Source: an uncultured Actinomycetes bacterium (GTDB taxonomy: Bacteria; Actinomycetota; Acidimicrobiia; Acidimicrobiales; Acidimicrobilacustridaceae). Taken from it: a stretch of 7,372 nucleotides of DNA. Positions 1 to 6,076 of this stretch are shown here, one piece after another; positions within the stretch are counted from its first letter, which is position 1; each line of letters starts with the position of its first letter. Position numbers and translations under genes: made by a program. The notes under the pieces are model-generated. The model ran no database searches and had not been told where the DNA came from. It was given only the letters and a program-made list of their open reading frames with translations. The DNA lies in contig CAMFLJ010000190.1 in NCBI GenBank assembly GCA_945957335.1, positions 1-7,372 on the forward strand. The letters are read 5' to 3'.

Positions 1-23
1 GCTTCGGAGAGGGTGTGGGTCAC
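1..23 (-). CDS. Possible start of a gene downstream of the TetR regulator (partial)
   Basis: A GTG at 23-21 overlaps the TGA stop of the TetR gene (22-20) in a GTGA arrangement, the same overlap seen at the FIST/tkt junction at 2236-2239. Reading on gives MTHTLSEA before the window ends, with G or C at the third position of six of the seven complete codons. A TGGAG at 30-26 lies only two bases before the GTG, closer than an ideal ribosome site, so translational coupling to the regulator is more likely. Eight residues are too few to name a family. If real, the gene is co-transcribed with the TetR regulator. The alternative is that the reading frame is open by chance. Confidence 0.4.
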
Positions 24-631
24 GGCTCCAGGGCAGCGCGGAAGAACGACCGGAGGTGCTCCAGGCGTGCTTCCAGGACCTCCGAGTCGAGGGGGTCTCT
101 CTCGAGCAGTCCCTCGATGAACGGCAGGTCGGAAAAGTAGCTCAGCAAGGCGCCATATCCAGTCAGCATGAGCTGCTCGGCGTCGAAGCGCCGGTAGCGC
201 CCGGCCTCCATCTCCGCCTCGAAGTAGGCGACGGCCTTCAGGAAGAGGGGGCGCAGCGACACGCCGAGGTCGACACCGAGGCGCCCGGCGTCGTCGAGCG
301 CCTCGCGACGGGCGATGCGGACGAACTCGGGGTGCTCCATGAAGAAGCGGAAGCCGGCGGTGAGCACGAAGTCGACCTTCGGCCACCCCTGCACCGGCGA
401 GGAGGTGGCGGTGTCGACCCGCACCATCCACTCGGCGAGCGCCCGCTCGAACACCTCGCGGTAGATCGCGTCCTTCGAGGGGAAGTGGTGCAGCACGCTC
501 GAGCGCTTGATGCCGACGGCCTCGGCGATGTCGTTCAGCGACGTGCCGTCGTAGCCGTGCTCCGCGAAGCACCGCTCGGCCTCGATGAGGATCGCTTCCC
601 GCGTAGGGATGGTCCCCTCGCTGATCGCCAT
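20..631 (-). CDS. TetR/AcrR-family transcriptional regulator
   Basis: This 203-residue protein has the usual TetR length and layout. The N-terminal DNA-binding domain covers about residues 10-57: a first helix at 11-25 (REAILIEAERCFAEHG), then GYDGTSLNDIAEAVGI (26-41) for the helix-turn-helix, and the recognition and anchoring part SSVLHHFPSKDAIY (44-57), which matches the family pattern of an aromatic followed by xSK. The remaining residues form the variable ligand-binding and dimerisation part, which gives no clue to the ligand. The ATG at 631 is chosen because it places the helix-turn-helix at the normal distance from the N terminus and lies six bases after a TATCCT element. TetR proteins usually repress by binding palindromes in their own divergent promoter region, and such a palindrome is present at 653-671. 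The divergent small-protein and FIST genes are therefore the likely targets besides itself (inference). The family call is firm; the role is unknown. Confidence 0.95.
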   Translation of the reverse strand: MAISEGTIPTREAILIEAERCFAEHGYDGTSLNDIAEAVGIKRSSVLHHFPSKDAIYREVFERALAEWMVRVDTATSSPVQGWPKVDFVLTAGFRFFMEHPEFVRIARREALDDAGRLGVDLGVSLRPLFLKAVAYFEAEMEAGRYRRFDAEQLMLTGYGALLSYFSDLPFIEGLLERDPLDSEVLEARLEHLRSFFRAALEP

Positions 632-637
632 CCGCCG

Positions 638-643
638 AGGATA
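638..643 (-). promoter_or_regulatory. Candidate -10 element of the TetR gene, leaderless type
   Basis: On the minus strand TATCCT matches the actinobacterial TANNNT -10 pattern and is followed by six bases (CGGCGG) and then the ATG at 631. That spacing would put the transcription start at or next to the start codon, giving a leaderless message. A TCGACG at 664-659 resembles the TTGACR -35 box at four of six bases, with a short 15-base spacer; this is weak support. No convincing Shine-Dalgarno sequence precedes the start. Confidence 0.55.
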
Positions 644-659
644 CTTCCCGCCTTCCCGC
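644..659. repeat. Tandem 8-bp repeat (CTTCCCGC twice)
   Basis: CTTCCCGC at 644-651 is followed directly by an identical copy at 652-659. The second copy contains the left arm of the palindrome at 653-671. The region therefore holds three copies of the half-site TTCCCGC: two head-to-tail and one inverted (GCGGGAA, 665-671). All lie between the two opposed -10 elements. This could be an extended binding array for the TetR regulator. Confidence 0.6.
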
Positions 660-671
660 GTCGAGCGGGAA
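653..671. promoter_or_regulatory. Candidate TetR operator: 19-bp palindrome
   Basis: TTCCCGC (653-659), a five-base spacer GTCGA, and GCGGGAA (665-671) form a perfect 7-bp inverted repeat. Its size and symmetry fit TetR-family operators. It lies in the 59-bp divergent gap between the regulator gene and the small-protein/FIST genes, over the region where the -35 contacts of both opposed promoters would fall. A bound dimer could block both promoters. The symmetry and position are seen directly; binding by the adjacent regulator is inferred. Confidence 0.6.
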
Positions 672-677
672 TCCCGG

Positions 678-683
678 TACGTT
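678..683 (+). promoter_or_regulatory. Candidate -10 element of the small-protein/FIST operon, leaderless type
   Basis: TACGTT fits TANNNT and is followed by seven bases (GCCGGCC) and then the ATG at 691, so transcription would begin at or beside the start codon. No Shine-Dalgarno sequence is visible. The TTG at 682-684, in frame three codons upstream, lies inside or beside this element, which argues against it as the start codon. No clear -35 box is seen; the palindrome at 653-671 occupies that position. Confidence 0.6.
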
Positions 684-690
684 GCCGGCC

Positions 691-1077
691 ATGGAGATCC
701 TCGCCGCCCTCTTCATCGACGGCATCGAGCTGCGCCAGGTGGAAGGCCCCTCGACCCGCATCGACCTCTCGGGCATCCAGTTCTCGGCCGCCGCCCCGGG
801 CCCCGTCCCGGTCACCGTCGAGCCCCACCTCTGCGTCATCGTGCACTGCCCTCCCGACGGCAAGGGCAGCGGCGCGCTCGAGGTCGTCTACATGCGGGGC
901 GAGGAGCAGATCGCCCGCAACGTTCAGCCCCTGCAGGTCGAGCCGGGCAAGTTCAACTACCGCCTGGTCCGGGCCGAGCTCGGCTTCGACGACTACGGCA
1001 CGATCGAGGCCCACTGCCGGGTCGACCTCGGCCCGGTCACCGTCGTGCCGTACACGCTGCTGCCCCCCGTCGGCTGA
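691..1077 (+). CDS. Small conserved-type protein of unknown function (possible DUF6941-like)
   Basis: A 128-residue soluble-looking protein with no signal peptide and no membrane segment. Alternating hydrophobic stretches (MEILAALFIDGIEL at 1-14, then VTVEPHLCVIVHC, ALEVVYMRG and TVVPYTLLPP near the end) suggest a mostly beta-strand fold. The overall form, a short N-terminal strand, a central PHLCVIVHCP block and a C-terminal strand after a GFDDYG turn, recalls small uncharacterised proteins of the DUF6941 kind; I hold this link weakly. The ATG at 691 is preferred over an in-frame TTG at 682 because a TANNNT element ends seven bases before it. The FIST gene begins one base after this gene's stop, so the two are almost certainly co-transcribed and translationally coupled. 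Divergent transcription from the TetR gene suggests repression by that regulator. No catalytic motif is visible. Confidence 0.8.
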   Translation: MEILAALFIDGIELRQVEGPSTRIDLSGIQFSAAAPGPVPVTVEPHLCVIVHCPPDGKGSGALEVVYMRGEEQIARNVQPLQVEPGKFNYRLVRAELGFDDYGTIEAHCRVDLGPVTVVPYTLLPPVG

Positions 1078-1078
1078 C

Positions 1079-2239
1079 GTGGCCTTCGCCGCCGCGCTGT
1101 CCGAGCACCCCCTCGCCACCCACGCCACCGGCGAGGTCGTCGGCGAGCTGCTCGAGCGCCTGGGCGGGCCACCCGACCTCGCCGTGCTGTTCGTCACCGG
1201 CCCCCACGTCGGGGCATTGGAGGACATCGCCGCGGCCGTCCACCGCCTGCTCTCCCCCGGCACCCTCGTCGGGTCCTCGGCCGTCTCGGTGCTGGCCGGC
1301 GGCGAGGAGGTCGAGGGCACGCCCGGGATCGCCCTCTGGGGCGGGTCGACGGGCGCGGTGGCCGCCCACCACGTGCAGGTGGTCGACGGGCCCGACGGCC
1401 CGACGCTGCAGGGCGTCGACGGCGCCGACCTCGAAGCCGCCGCCACCGCCATCCTGCTCGCCGACCCCGCCACCCTCCCGGTGGGCCCGGTGCTCGACGC
1501 CCTCGCCGCCGGCCACCCGCGGCTCACCGTCGTGGGCGGGGTGGCGTCCGCCGGCACCCAGCCGGGCGCCAACCGCCTCGTGCTCGACGGACGCCTCCAC
1601 GACCGGGGTGCGGTGCTGGTCCTGCTCGCCCCCGACGTGCCCGTCGAGGTCGTGGTGAGCCAGGGGTGCGGGCCGGTGGGCCAGCCGTTCACGGTCACCG
1701 CCGCCGAGCGCAACATGATCATCGAGCTGGCCGGACGCCCCGCGCTCGAGCGGGTCCAGGAGACCATCGACGGGCTCGACGAGCGCGATCGGGCCGCCGC
1801 CGCCAAGGGCCTCCACATGGGGCGGGTCGTCGACGAGCACAAGCTCGACTTCGACCGCGGCGACTTCCTCGTGCGCAACGTGCTCGGCGCCGACCGCTCG
1901 AACGGCGCCGTGGCCGTGGGCGACGAGCTCGAGGTCGGCGCCACCGTGCAGCTCCACGTGCGCGACGCCGACTCGGCCGACGCCGACCTGCGCCTCCTCC
2001 TCGACGAGCACGCCGGCGAGGGCGCCCTGGTGTTCACCTGCAACGGCCGCGGGATGCAGCTCTTCGGCGAGCCCCACCACGACGCATCGGTCGTGTCCGA
2101 GTCGCTCGGGACCACCGCCGTCGCCGGCATGTTCTGCGCCGGTGAGGTGGGCCCCGTCGGGGGTAGGTCCTTCCTCCACGGCTTCACCGCGGTGACCGTG
2201 ATCTTCCGTCCACGCCCTTCACTAAGGTTCCCGCCGTGA
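1079..2239 (+). CDS. FIST-domain protein (FIST N and FIST C)
   Basis: A 386-residue protein with the two halves of the FIST sensory fold. The N-terminal part (about residues 8-200) starts with HPLATHATGEVVGELLERLG and contains LAVLFVTGPH and the LVGSSAVSVLAGGEEVEG segment typical of FIST N. The C-terminal part (about 205-375) carries the family's signature ending: FTCNGRG (319-325) and FCAGEVGPVG (352-361), followed by FLHGFTAVTVIF. FIST domains are predicted cytoplasmic small-ligand sensors, often linked to signalling proteins; here the domain stands alone with no output domain or membrane segment. The GTG at 1079 is one base after the previous stop, and upstream in-frame sequence is a shadow of other genes. 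No clear ribosome site is seen, so re-initiation after the small protein is likely. Its stop overlaps the tkt start (GTGA), and its last codons contain the candidate tkt promoter. The family call is firm; the function is unknown. Confidence 0.88.
   Translation: MAFAAALSEHPLATHATGEVVGELLERLGGPPDLAVLFVTGPHVGALEDIAAAVHRLLSPGTLVGSSAVSVLAGGEEVEGTPGIALWGGSTGAVAAHHVQVVDGPDGPTLQGVDGADLEAAATAILLADPATLPVGPVLDALAAGHPRLTVVGGVASAGTQPGANRLVLDGRLHDRGAVLVLLAPDVPVEVVVSQGCGPVGQPFTVTAAERNMIIELAGRPALERVQETIDGLDERDRAAAAKGLHMGRVVDEHKLDFDRGDFLVRNVLGADRSNGAVAVGDELEVGATVQLHVRDADSADADLRLLLDEHAGEGALVFTCNGRGMQLFGEPHHDASVVSESLGTTAVAGMFCAGEVGPVGGRSFLHGFTAVTVIFRPRPSLRFPP
2223..2228 (+). promoter_or_regulatory. Candidate -10 element of tkt, inside the FIST coding end
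   Basis: TAAGGT matches TANNNT and is followed by seven bases (TCCCGCC) and then the GTG at 2236. This is the same spacing as in front of the gene at 691. It would give a leaderless tkt message independent of the FIST operon. The embedded AAGG (2224-2227) lies eight bases from the GTG and could instead act as a weak Shine-Dalgarno site if tkt is read from a longer transcript; the two readings are not exclusive. No convincing -35 box was found. Confidence 0.5.
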
Positions 2240-4200
2240 CCGACCGGCAGCTCCAGACCCGCACCATCGACGTGATCCGTGGCCTCGCCATGGACATGCC
2301 CCAGAAGGCCAACTCCGGCCACCCGGGCACCGCGATGGCGCTCGCCCCCCTCGCCTACACGCTCTGGACCCGCATCATGCGGTACGACGCGTCGGCCCCG
2401 CACTGGCCCAACCGCGACCGCTTCGTGCTCTCCGCCGGGCACGCGTCGGTCCTCCAGTACTCGATGCTCTACCTCACCGGCTACGGCCTCACCCTCGAGG
2501 ACCTGGAGGAGTTCCGCCAGTGGGGGTCGAAGACCCCGGGCCACCCCGAGGTCCACCACACCGCCGGCATCGAGGTCACCACCGGCCCCCTCGGCCAGGG
2601 CATCGCCAACGCCGTCGGCATGGCGCTCGCCGAGCACTGGCTCCGGGCCCGCTTCGGCCCGCAGCTCTTCGACCACCACACCTACGCCTTCTGCGGCGAC
2701 GGCGACCTCGAGGAGGGCCTCAGCCACGAGGCCGCCTCTCTCGCCGGGCACCTCGGCCTCGGCAAGCTCGTCGTGGTCTACGACGACAACCACATCTCCA
2801 TCGACGGCCCCACCGAGCTGGCCCTCTCCGACGACGCCCCCAAGCGCTTCGAGGCCTACGGCTGGCACGTCGAGAACGTGGGCGAGATCGGCGAGGACGT
2901 CGACGCCCTGGAAGCCGCCATCCGCCGGGCCAAGGACATCGACGACCGCCCGTCGATGATCGTCCTGCGCAGCCACATCGGCTACCCGTCCCCCAAGTAC
3001 ACCGACACCGCCCACGCCCACGGCAACCCGTTCGGCGACGAGGAGATCGCGGCGACCAAGGCCGTGATGGGCATCCCCGACGAGGCCTTCTGGGTGCCCG
3101 ACGACGTGCTGGCGCACATGCGCGAGGCCGGGCTCGCCGGCAAGGGCGCCCGTGAGGCGTGGGAGGCCATGCACGCCGGCTGGACCGAGGACCGCGAGGC
3201 CCTCGACGCCGCCCTGGCCGGCACCGGCCTGCCGGGCTGGCAGGAGGCCCTCCCCACCTGGGAGCCGGGCGAGAGCGTCGCCACCCGAAACGCCGGGAAG
3301 AAGGCGCTCAACGCCCTCGTGCCCGTCGTGCCCGGCCTCATCGGCGGCGGCGCCGACCTCACCGGCAACACCGGCACTGAGATCTCGGGCGAGGCGCCCT
3401 TCTCGGTCACCGACCGCCACGCCCGCCAGATCCACTTCGGCATCCGCGAGCACGCCATGGGCTCGGTCATGAACGGCATGGCGGCCCACGGCGGCGTGGT
3501 GCCGTTCGGCGGCACGTTCTTCGTGTTCTCCGACTACATGCGCCCGGCCGTGCGCCTCGCCGCGCTGTCGCAGCTGCACGTCATCTACTCCTGGACCCAC
3601 GACTCCATCGGCGTGGGCGAGGACGGCCCGACCCACCAGCCCATCGAGCACATCGCCTCGCTGCGGGCCATGCCGGGGCTTCGGGTCATCCGCCCGGCCG
3701 ACGCCAACGAGACCGCCATCGCGTGGGGCCTCGCCATCGAGAAGGACGGCCCCACCGCACTGGTGCTGAGCCGCCAGAACCTCCCCGTCCTCGAGGGCAC
3801 CGCCGGCAACCCCGGGGTGGCCAGGGGCGCGTACGTGCTGCGCGACACCGAGGGCGATCCCGACGTCGTGCTGATCGGCACCGGCTCCGAGGTCCAGCAC
3901 TGCGTCGCCGCGGCCGAGACCCTCGCCGCCGAGGGCGTGGCCGCCCGCGTCGTCTCGATGCCCAGCTGGGAGCTCTTCGCCGAGCAGGACGACGCCTACC
4001 AGGTGTCGGTGATGGGCCTCGACGTGCCCCGCGTGTCGGTCGAGGCCGGCACCACGTTCGGCTGGTCGCTGTGGGCCGACGCCTGCGTCGGCATCGACCA
4101 CTTCGGTGCCTCCGCCCCCGGCGGCACGCTGATGGAGCAGTTCGGCATGACCCCGGCCAACGTGGTCGAGCACGCCCGCGCCGTGCTCGCCCAGCGCTGA
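2236..4200 (+). CDS. tkt: Transketolase (EC 2.2.1.1)
   Basis: Transfers a two-carbon ketol unit between sugar phosphates in the non-oxidative pentose phosphate pathway, using thiamine diphosphate and a divalent metal; cytoplasmic, normally a dimer. The 654 residues are close to the usual 660 or so. Substrate and cofactor residues are in place: His29 in NSGHPG, the thiamine diphosphate motif from GDGD (154-157) to Asn185 with Asp155 as metal ligand, His262 in AHAHGNPFG, the catalytic Glu405 in GIREHAMG, and His467 in GEDGPTHQP. Asp155 and Asn185 fall at the same numbers as in the E. coli enzyme. The C-terminal domain is complete (VVSMPSWELF, then VEAGTTFGWSLW). The GTG start overlaps the FIST stop and follows a TANNNT element by seven bases. 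tal follows after 37 bases and pgl overlaps tal, so the three form a carbohydrate operon. No key residue is missing. Confidence 0.98.
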   Translation: MTDRQLQTRTIDVIRGLAMDMPQKANSGHPGTAMALAPLAYTLWTRIMRYDASAPHWPNRDRFVLSAGHASVLQYSMLYLTGYGLTLEDLEEFRQWGSKTPGHPEVHHTAGIEVTTGPLGQGIANAVGMALAEHWLRARFGPQLFDHHTYAFCGDGDLEEGLSHEAASLAGHLGLGKLVVVYDDNHISIDGPTELALSDDAPKRFEAYGWHVENVGEIGEDVDALEAAIRRAKDIDDRPSMIVLRSHIGYPSPKYTDTAHAHGNPFGDEEIAATKAVMGIPDEAFWVPDDVLAHMREAGLAGKGAREAWEAMHAGWTEDREALDAALAGTGLPGWQEALPTWEPGESVATRNAGKKALNALVPVVPGLIGGGADLTGNTGTEISGEAPFSVTDRHARQIHFGIREHAMGSVMNGMAAHGGVVPFGGTFFVFSDYMRPAVRLAALSQLHVIYSWTHDSIGVGEDGPTHQPIEHIASLRAMPGLRVIRPADANETAIAWGLAIEKDGPTALVLSRQNLPVLEGTAGNPGVARGAYVLRDTEGDPDVVLIGTGSEVQHCVAAAETLAAEGVAARVVSMPSWELFAEQDDAYQVSVMGLDVPRVSVEAGTTFGWSLWADACVGIDHFGASAPGGTLMEQFGMTPANVVEHARAVLAQR

Positions 4201-4227
4201 GCCGACCAACTCGCAGACCTTCGTTCC

Positions 4228-4232
4228 GGGAG
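4228..4232 (+). promoter_or_regulatory. Ribosome binding site of tal
   Basis: GGGAG (extending to GGGAGAG) ends five bases before the ATG at 4238. It supports that start and contrasts with the Shine-Dalgarno-poor starts of the transcript-leading genes at 631 and 691. The 37-base tkt-tal gap contains no TANNNT element, which fits a gene inside an operon. Confidence 0.6.
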
Positions 4233-4237
4233 AGCAC

Positions 4238-5329
4238 ATGAGCCGACTGTCCGACCTCTACGACCAGCAGGGCCAGAGCCCCTGGCTCGACAACGTCCGC
4301 CGCGACTGGATCCAGGACGGCACCATGAAGGGGTGGGTCGACCGGGGCGTCCGCGGCGTCACCTCGAACCCCACGATCTTCCAGAAGGCGATCTCCGGCG
4401 GCGACGCCTACGACGAGCAGTTCGCGTCGCTCCTGGCGTCCGGCACCTCGGTGCTCGACAGCTACTGGGAGATGGTCGTGCAGGACATCCGCGACACGCT
4501 CGCCATCCTGCGCCCGGTGCACGACGCCAGCGACGGCGTCGACGGCTACGTCTCCATCGAGGTCTCGCCGCTGCTGGCCCGCGACACCGCCGGCACCTCG
4601 GCCGCGGCCCGCCACCTCCACGACCTCATCGACGAGCCCAACCTCTACGTGAAGATTCCCGGCACGGCCGAGGGCCTGCCCGCCATCCGCGAGATGATCT
4701 CGCTGGGCAACAGCGTCAACGTCACGCTGCTCTTCTCGGTCGAGCGCTACCGCGAGGTGATGGAGGCCTACATCTCCGGCCTCGAGGCCAACACCGGCGA
4801 CCTGTCGAAGGTCTCGTCGGTGGCGTCGTTCTTCATCAGCCGGGTCGACACCGAGGCCGACAAGCGACTCGACGCCATCGGCACCCCCGAGGCGCTCGCC
4901 CTCAAGGGCAAGGTGGCCGTGGCCAACGCGCAGGTCGCCTACGAGGCGTTCCTCGAGACCTTCACCGGGCCGCGCTGGGAGGCGCTCGCCGCCCGCGGTG
5001 CCCGGGTCCAGCGCCCCCTGTGGGCCTCGACCTCGACGAAGAACCCCGACTACCCGGACACGCTCTACGTCGACACCCTCATCGGCCCCGACACGGTGAA
5101 CACGATGCCCGAGAAGACCCTCGACGACTTCGACGACCACGGCACCCTCGCCCGCGCCGTCGACGCCGACCTGGCCGGAGCGCATGCCGTGCTCGACGGC
5201 TTCGCCGCGGTGGGTGCCGACCTGGCCGACGTCACCGCCACCCTCGAGGACGAGGGCGTCGCCTCGTTCTCGAAGTCGTTCGACGACCTGCTCGACTCGC
5301 TGACCGCCAAGGCCTCCGACCTGTCATGA
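4238..5329 (+). CDS. tal: Transaldolase (EC 2.2.1.2)
   Basis: Moves a three-carbon dihydroxyacetone unit from sedoheptulose 7-phosphate to glyceraldehyde 3-phosphate, working with transketolase in the non-oxidative pentose phosphate pathway. The 363 residues match the longer actinobacterial transaldolases rather than the roughly 320-residue E. coli type. Visible family features are QGQSPWLDNVRRD (11-23), GVTSNPTIFQKAI with T42-S43-N44-P45, the Schiff-base lysine Lys139 in NLYVKIPGT, VSSVASFFISRVD (192-204) and the late block LWASTSTKNPDYPDTLYV, which is diagnostic of this subfamily. It is not fused to phosphoglucose isomerase, as some relatives are. The start has a good ribosome site at 4228. 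The stop overlaps the pgl start in an ATGA, so the two are translationally coupled. In many actinobacteria zwf and opcA follow tal; here they do not. Confidence 0.97.
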   Translation: MSRLSDLYDQQGQSPWLDNVRRDWIQDGTMKGWVDRGVRGVTSNPTIFQKAISGGDAYDEQFASLLASGTSVLDSYWEMVVQDIRDTLAILRPVHDASDGVDGYVSIEVSPLLARDTAGTSAAARHLHDLIDEPNLYVKIPGTAEGLPAIREMISLGNSVNVTLLFSVERYREVMEAYISGLEANTGDLSKVSSVASFFISRVDTEADKRLDAIGTPEALALKGKVAVANAQVAYEAFLETFTGPRWEALAARGARVQRPLWASTSTKNPDYPDTLYVDTLIGPDTVNTMPEKTLDDFDDHGTLARAVDADLAGAHAVLDGFAAVGADLADVTATLEDEGVASFSKSFDDLLDSLTAKASDLS

Positions 5330-6003
5330 ACGGCGAGATCGTCGTCGTCGACGACGTCACCGCGGCCTTCACGACCACGGTCACCGAGGCCTTCCGCACC
5401 CGCCCCAACGACGGCTTCGCCATCGCCCTCAGCGGCGGCAGGACCGCGCGCTCGTGCTACGAGCGCCTGGCCGCCGACGCCGGCGACGCCATCGACTGGT
5501 GGAAGGTCGACGTCTACTGGGGCGACGAGCGCTGCGTGCCGCTCGACGACCCCGACTCGAACTACCGCCTGGCCCGCGAGGCCCTGCTCGACCGCGTCGG
5601 CGCCGCCAACGCCACCTACCCGATGCGCTGCGAGGAGGGGGCCGACGCCTACCAGCTCCGCCTCGGCGAGCTCGGGCGCTTCGACCTGGTCCACCTCGGC
5701 CTCGGCCCGGACGGCCACACCGCCTCGCTGTTCCCCGAGAGCGCCGCCCTCGACGCTCCCCCGGGCCGGCTCGTCGTGACCAACGACGACCCGCTCGGCA
5801 CCAACGTGCACCCCCGCATGACCCTCACCTTCGAGGGCATCGCCCGGGCCCGGCTCGTGGTCGTCACGGTCGAGGGCGAGGAGAAGATCGAGGCCTTCGC
5901 GAGGGTTCGGGCCGACGACCCGACCGCACCGGCGAGCCGCATCGGGGCGGAGCGCGTGGTGTGGCTCGTCGACCACGCCGCCCTCGGCGGCGCCACCGTC
6001 TGA
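5326..6003 (+). CDS. pgl: 6-phosphogluconolactonase (EC 3.1.1.31)
   Basis: Hydrolyses 6-phosphogluconolactone to 6-phosphogluconate, the second step of the oxidative pentose phosphate branch; cytoplasmic. The 225 residues lie slightly under the usual 230-260 for the DevB-type enzyme, with no obvious gap. Family motifs in order are ALSGGRTA (34-41, the phosphate-binding loop, more often SGGST), DVYWGDERCVPLDDPDSNYR (62-81) and HLGLGPDGHTASLFP, in which His131 is the presumed catalytic histidine. The C-terminal part VVTVEGEEKIEAF is also typical. The ATG at 5326 overlaps the tal stop (ATGA), which fixes the start and implies coupled translation. The gene ends 73 bases before the convergent dehydrogenase stop. 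Related GlcN6P isomerase/deaminase-type proteins share the fold, but the GDERCVP and GPDGHTASLFP motifs and the position after tal favour the lactonase. Confidence 0.95.
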   Translation: MNGEIVVVDDVTAAFTTTVTEAFRTRPNDGFAIALSGGRTARSCYERLAADAGDAIDWWKVDVYWGDERCVPLDDPDSNYRLAREALLDRVGAANATYPMRCEEGADAYQLRLGELGRFDLVHLGLGPDGHTASLFPESAALDAPPGRLVVTNDDPLGTNVHPRMTLTFEGIARARLVVVTVEGEEKIEAFARVRADDPTAPASRIGAERVVWLVDHAALGGATV

Positions 6004-6014
6004 GCGTCGGGGCC

Positions 6015-6069
6015 CCCGGAGAGGTGGCCCACCGGCCCGGTCCCACCGGGCGAGCGAGCCACCTCCGGG
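6015..6069. terminator. Nested hairpin between convergent genes, likely two-way terminator
   Basis: The 73-base gap between the pgl and dehydrogenase stops holds a two-level inverted repeat. The outer arms are CCCGGA plus GGTGGC (6015-6020, 6023-6028, with a two-base bulge) against GCCACCTCCGGG (6058-6069). The inner arms are GCCCGGT (6035-6041) and ACCGGGC (6045-6051) around a CCC loop. Neither side has a T tract, so it is not a classical intrinsic terminator. GC-rich stems without a U tail are, however, a commonly proposed terminator form in actinobacteria. Its place between converging genes supports use by both. Confidence 0.6.
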
Positions 6070-6076
6070 AGCGGGG

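Noticed and set aside
682..690. TTG start of the small protein three codons upstream of the ATG
   Set aside because: It overlaps the candidate -10 element, adds only three residues, and the ATG at 691 has the same TANNNT spacing as tkt.
56..1078. Upstream extension of the FIST frame to position 56
   Set aside because: It runs antisense through the TetR gene and out of frame through the small-protein gene. The FIST homology begins just after the GTG at 1079.
535..4239. A 1234-codon open frame on the minus strand across the FIST gene and tkt
   Set aside because: It lies antisense to well-supported genes, its product is low-complexity Gly/Ala/Val/Arg-rich sequence with no recognisable domain, and such frames arise readily where stop codons are rare because of high GC.
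5335..5357. GTCGTCGTCGACGACG near-palindrome, also present in the dehydrogenase at about 7112-7130
   Set aside because: Both copies encode the same short peptide VVVDDV with the favoured codons GTC and GAC, so the symmetry comes from codon choice. The proteins are unrelated and no regulatory context is evident.
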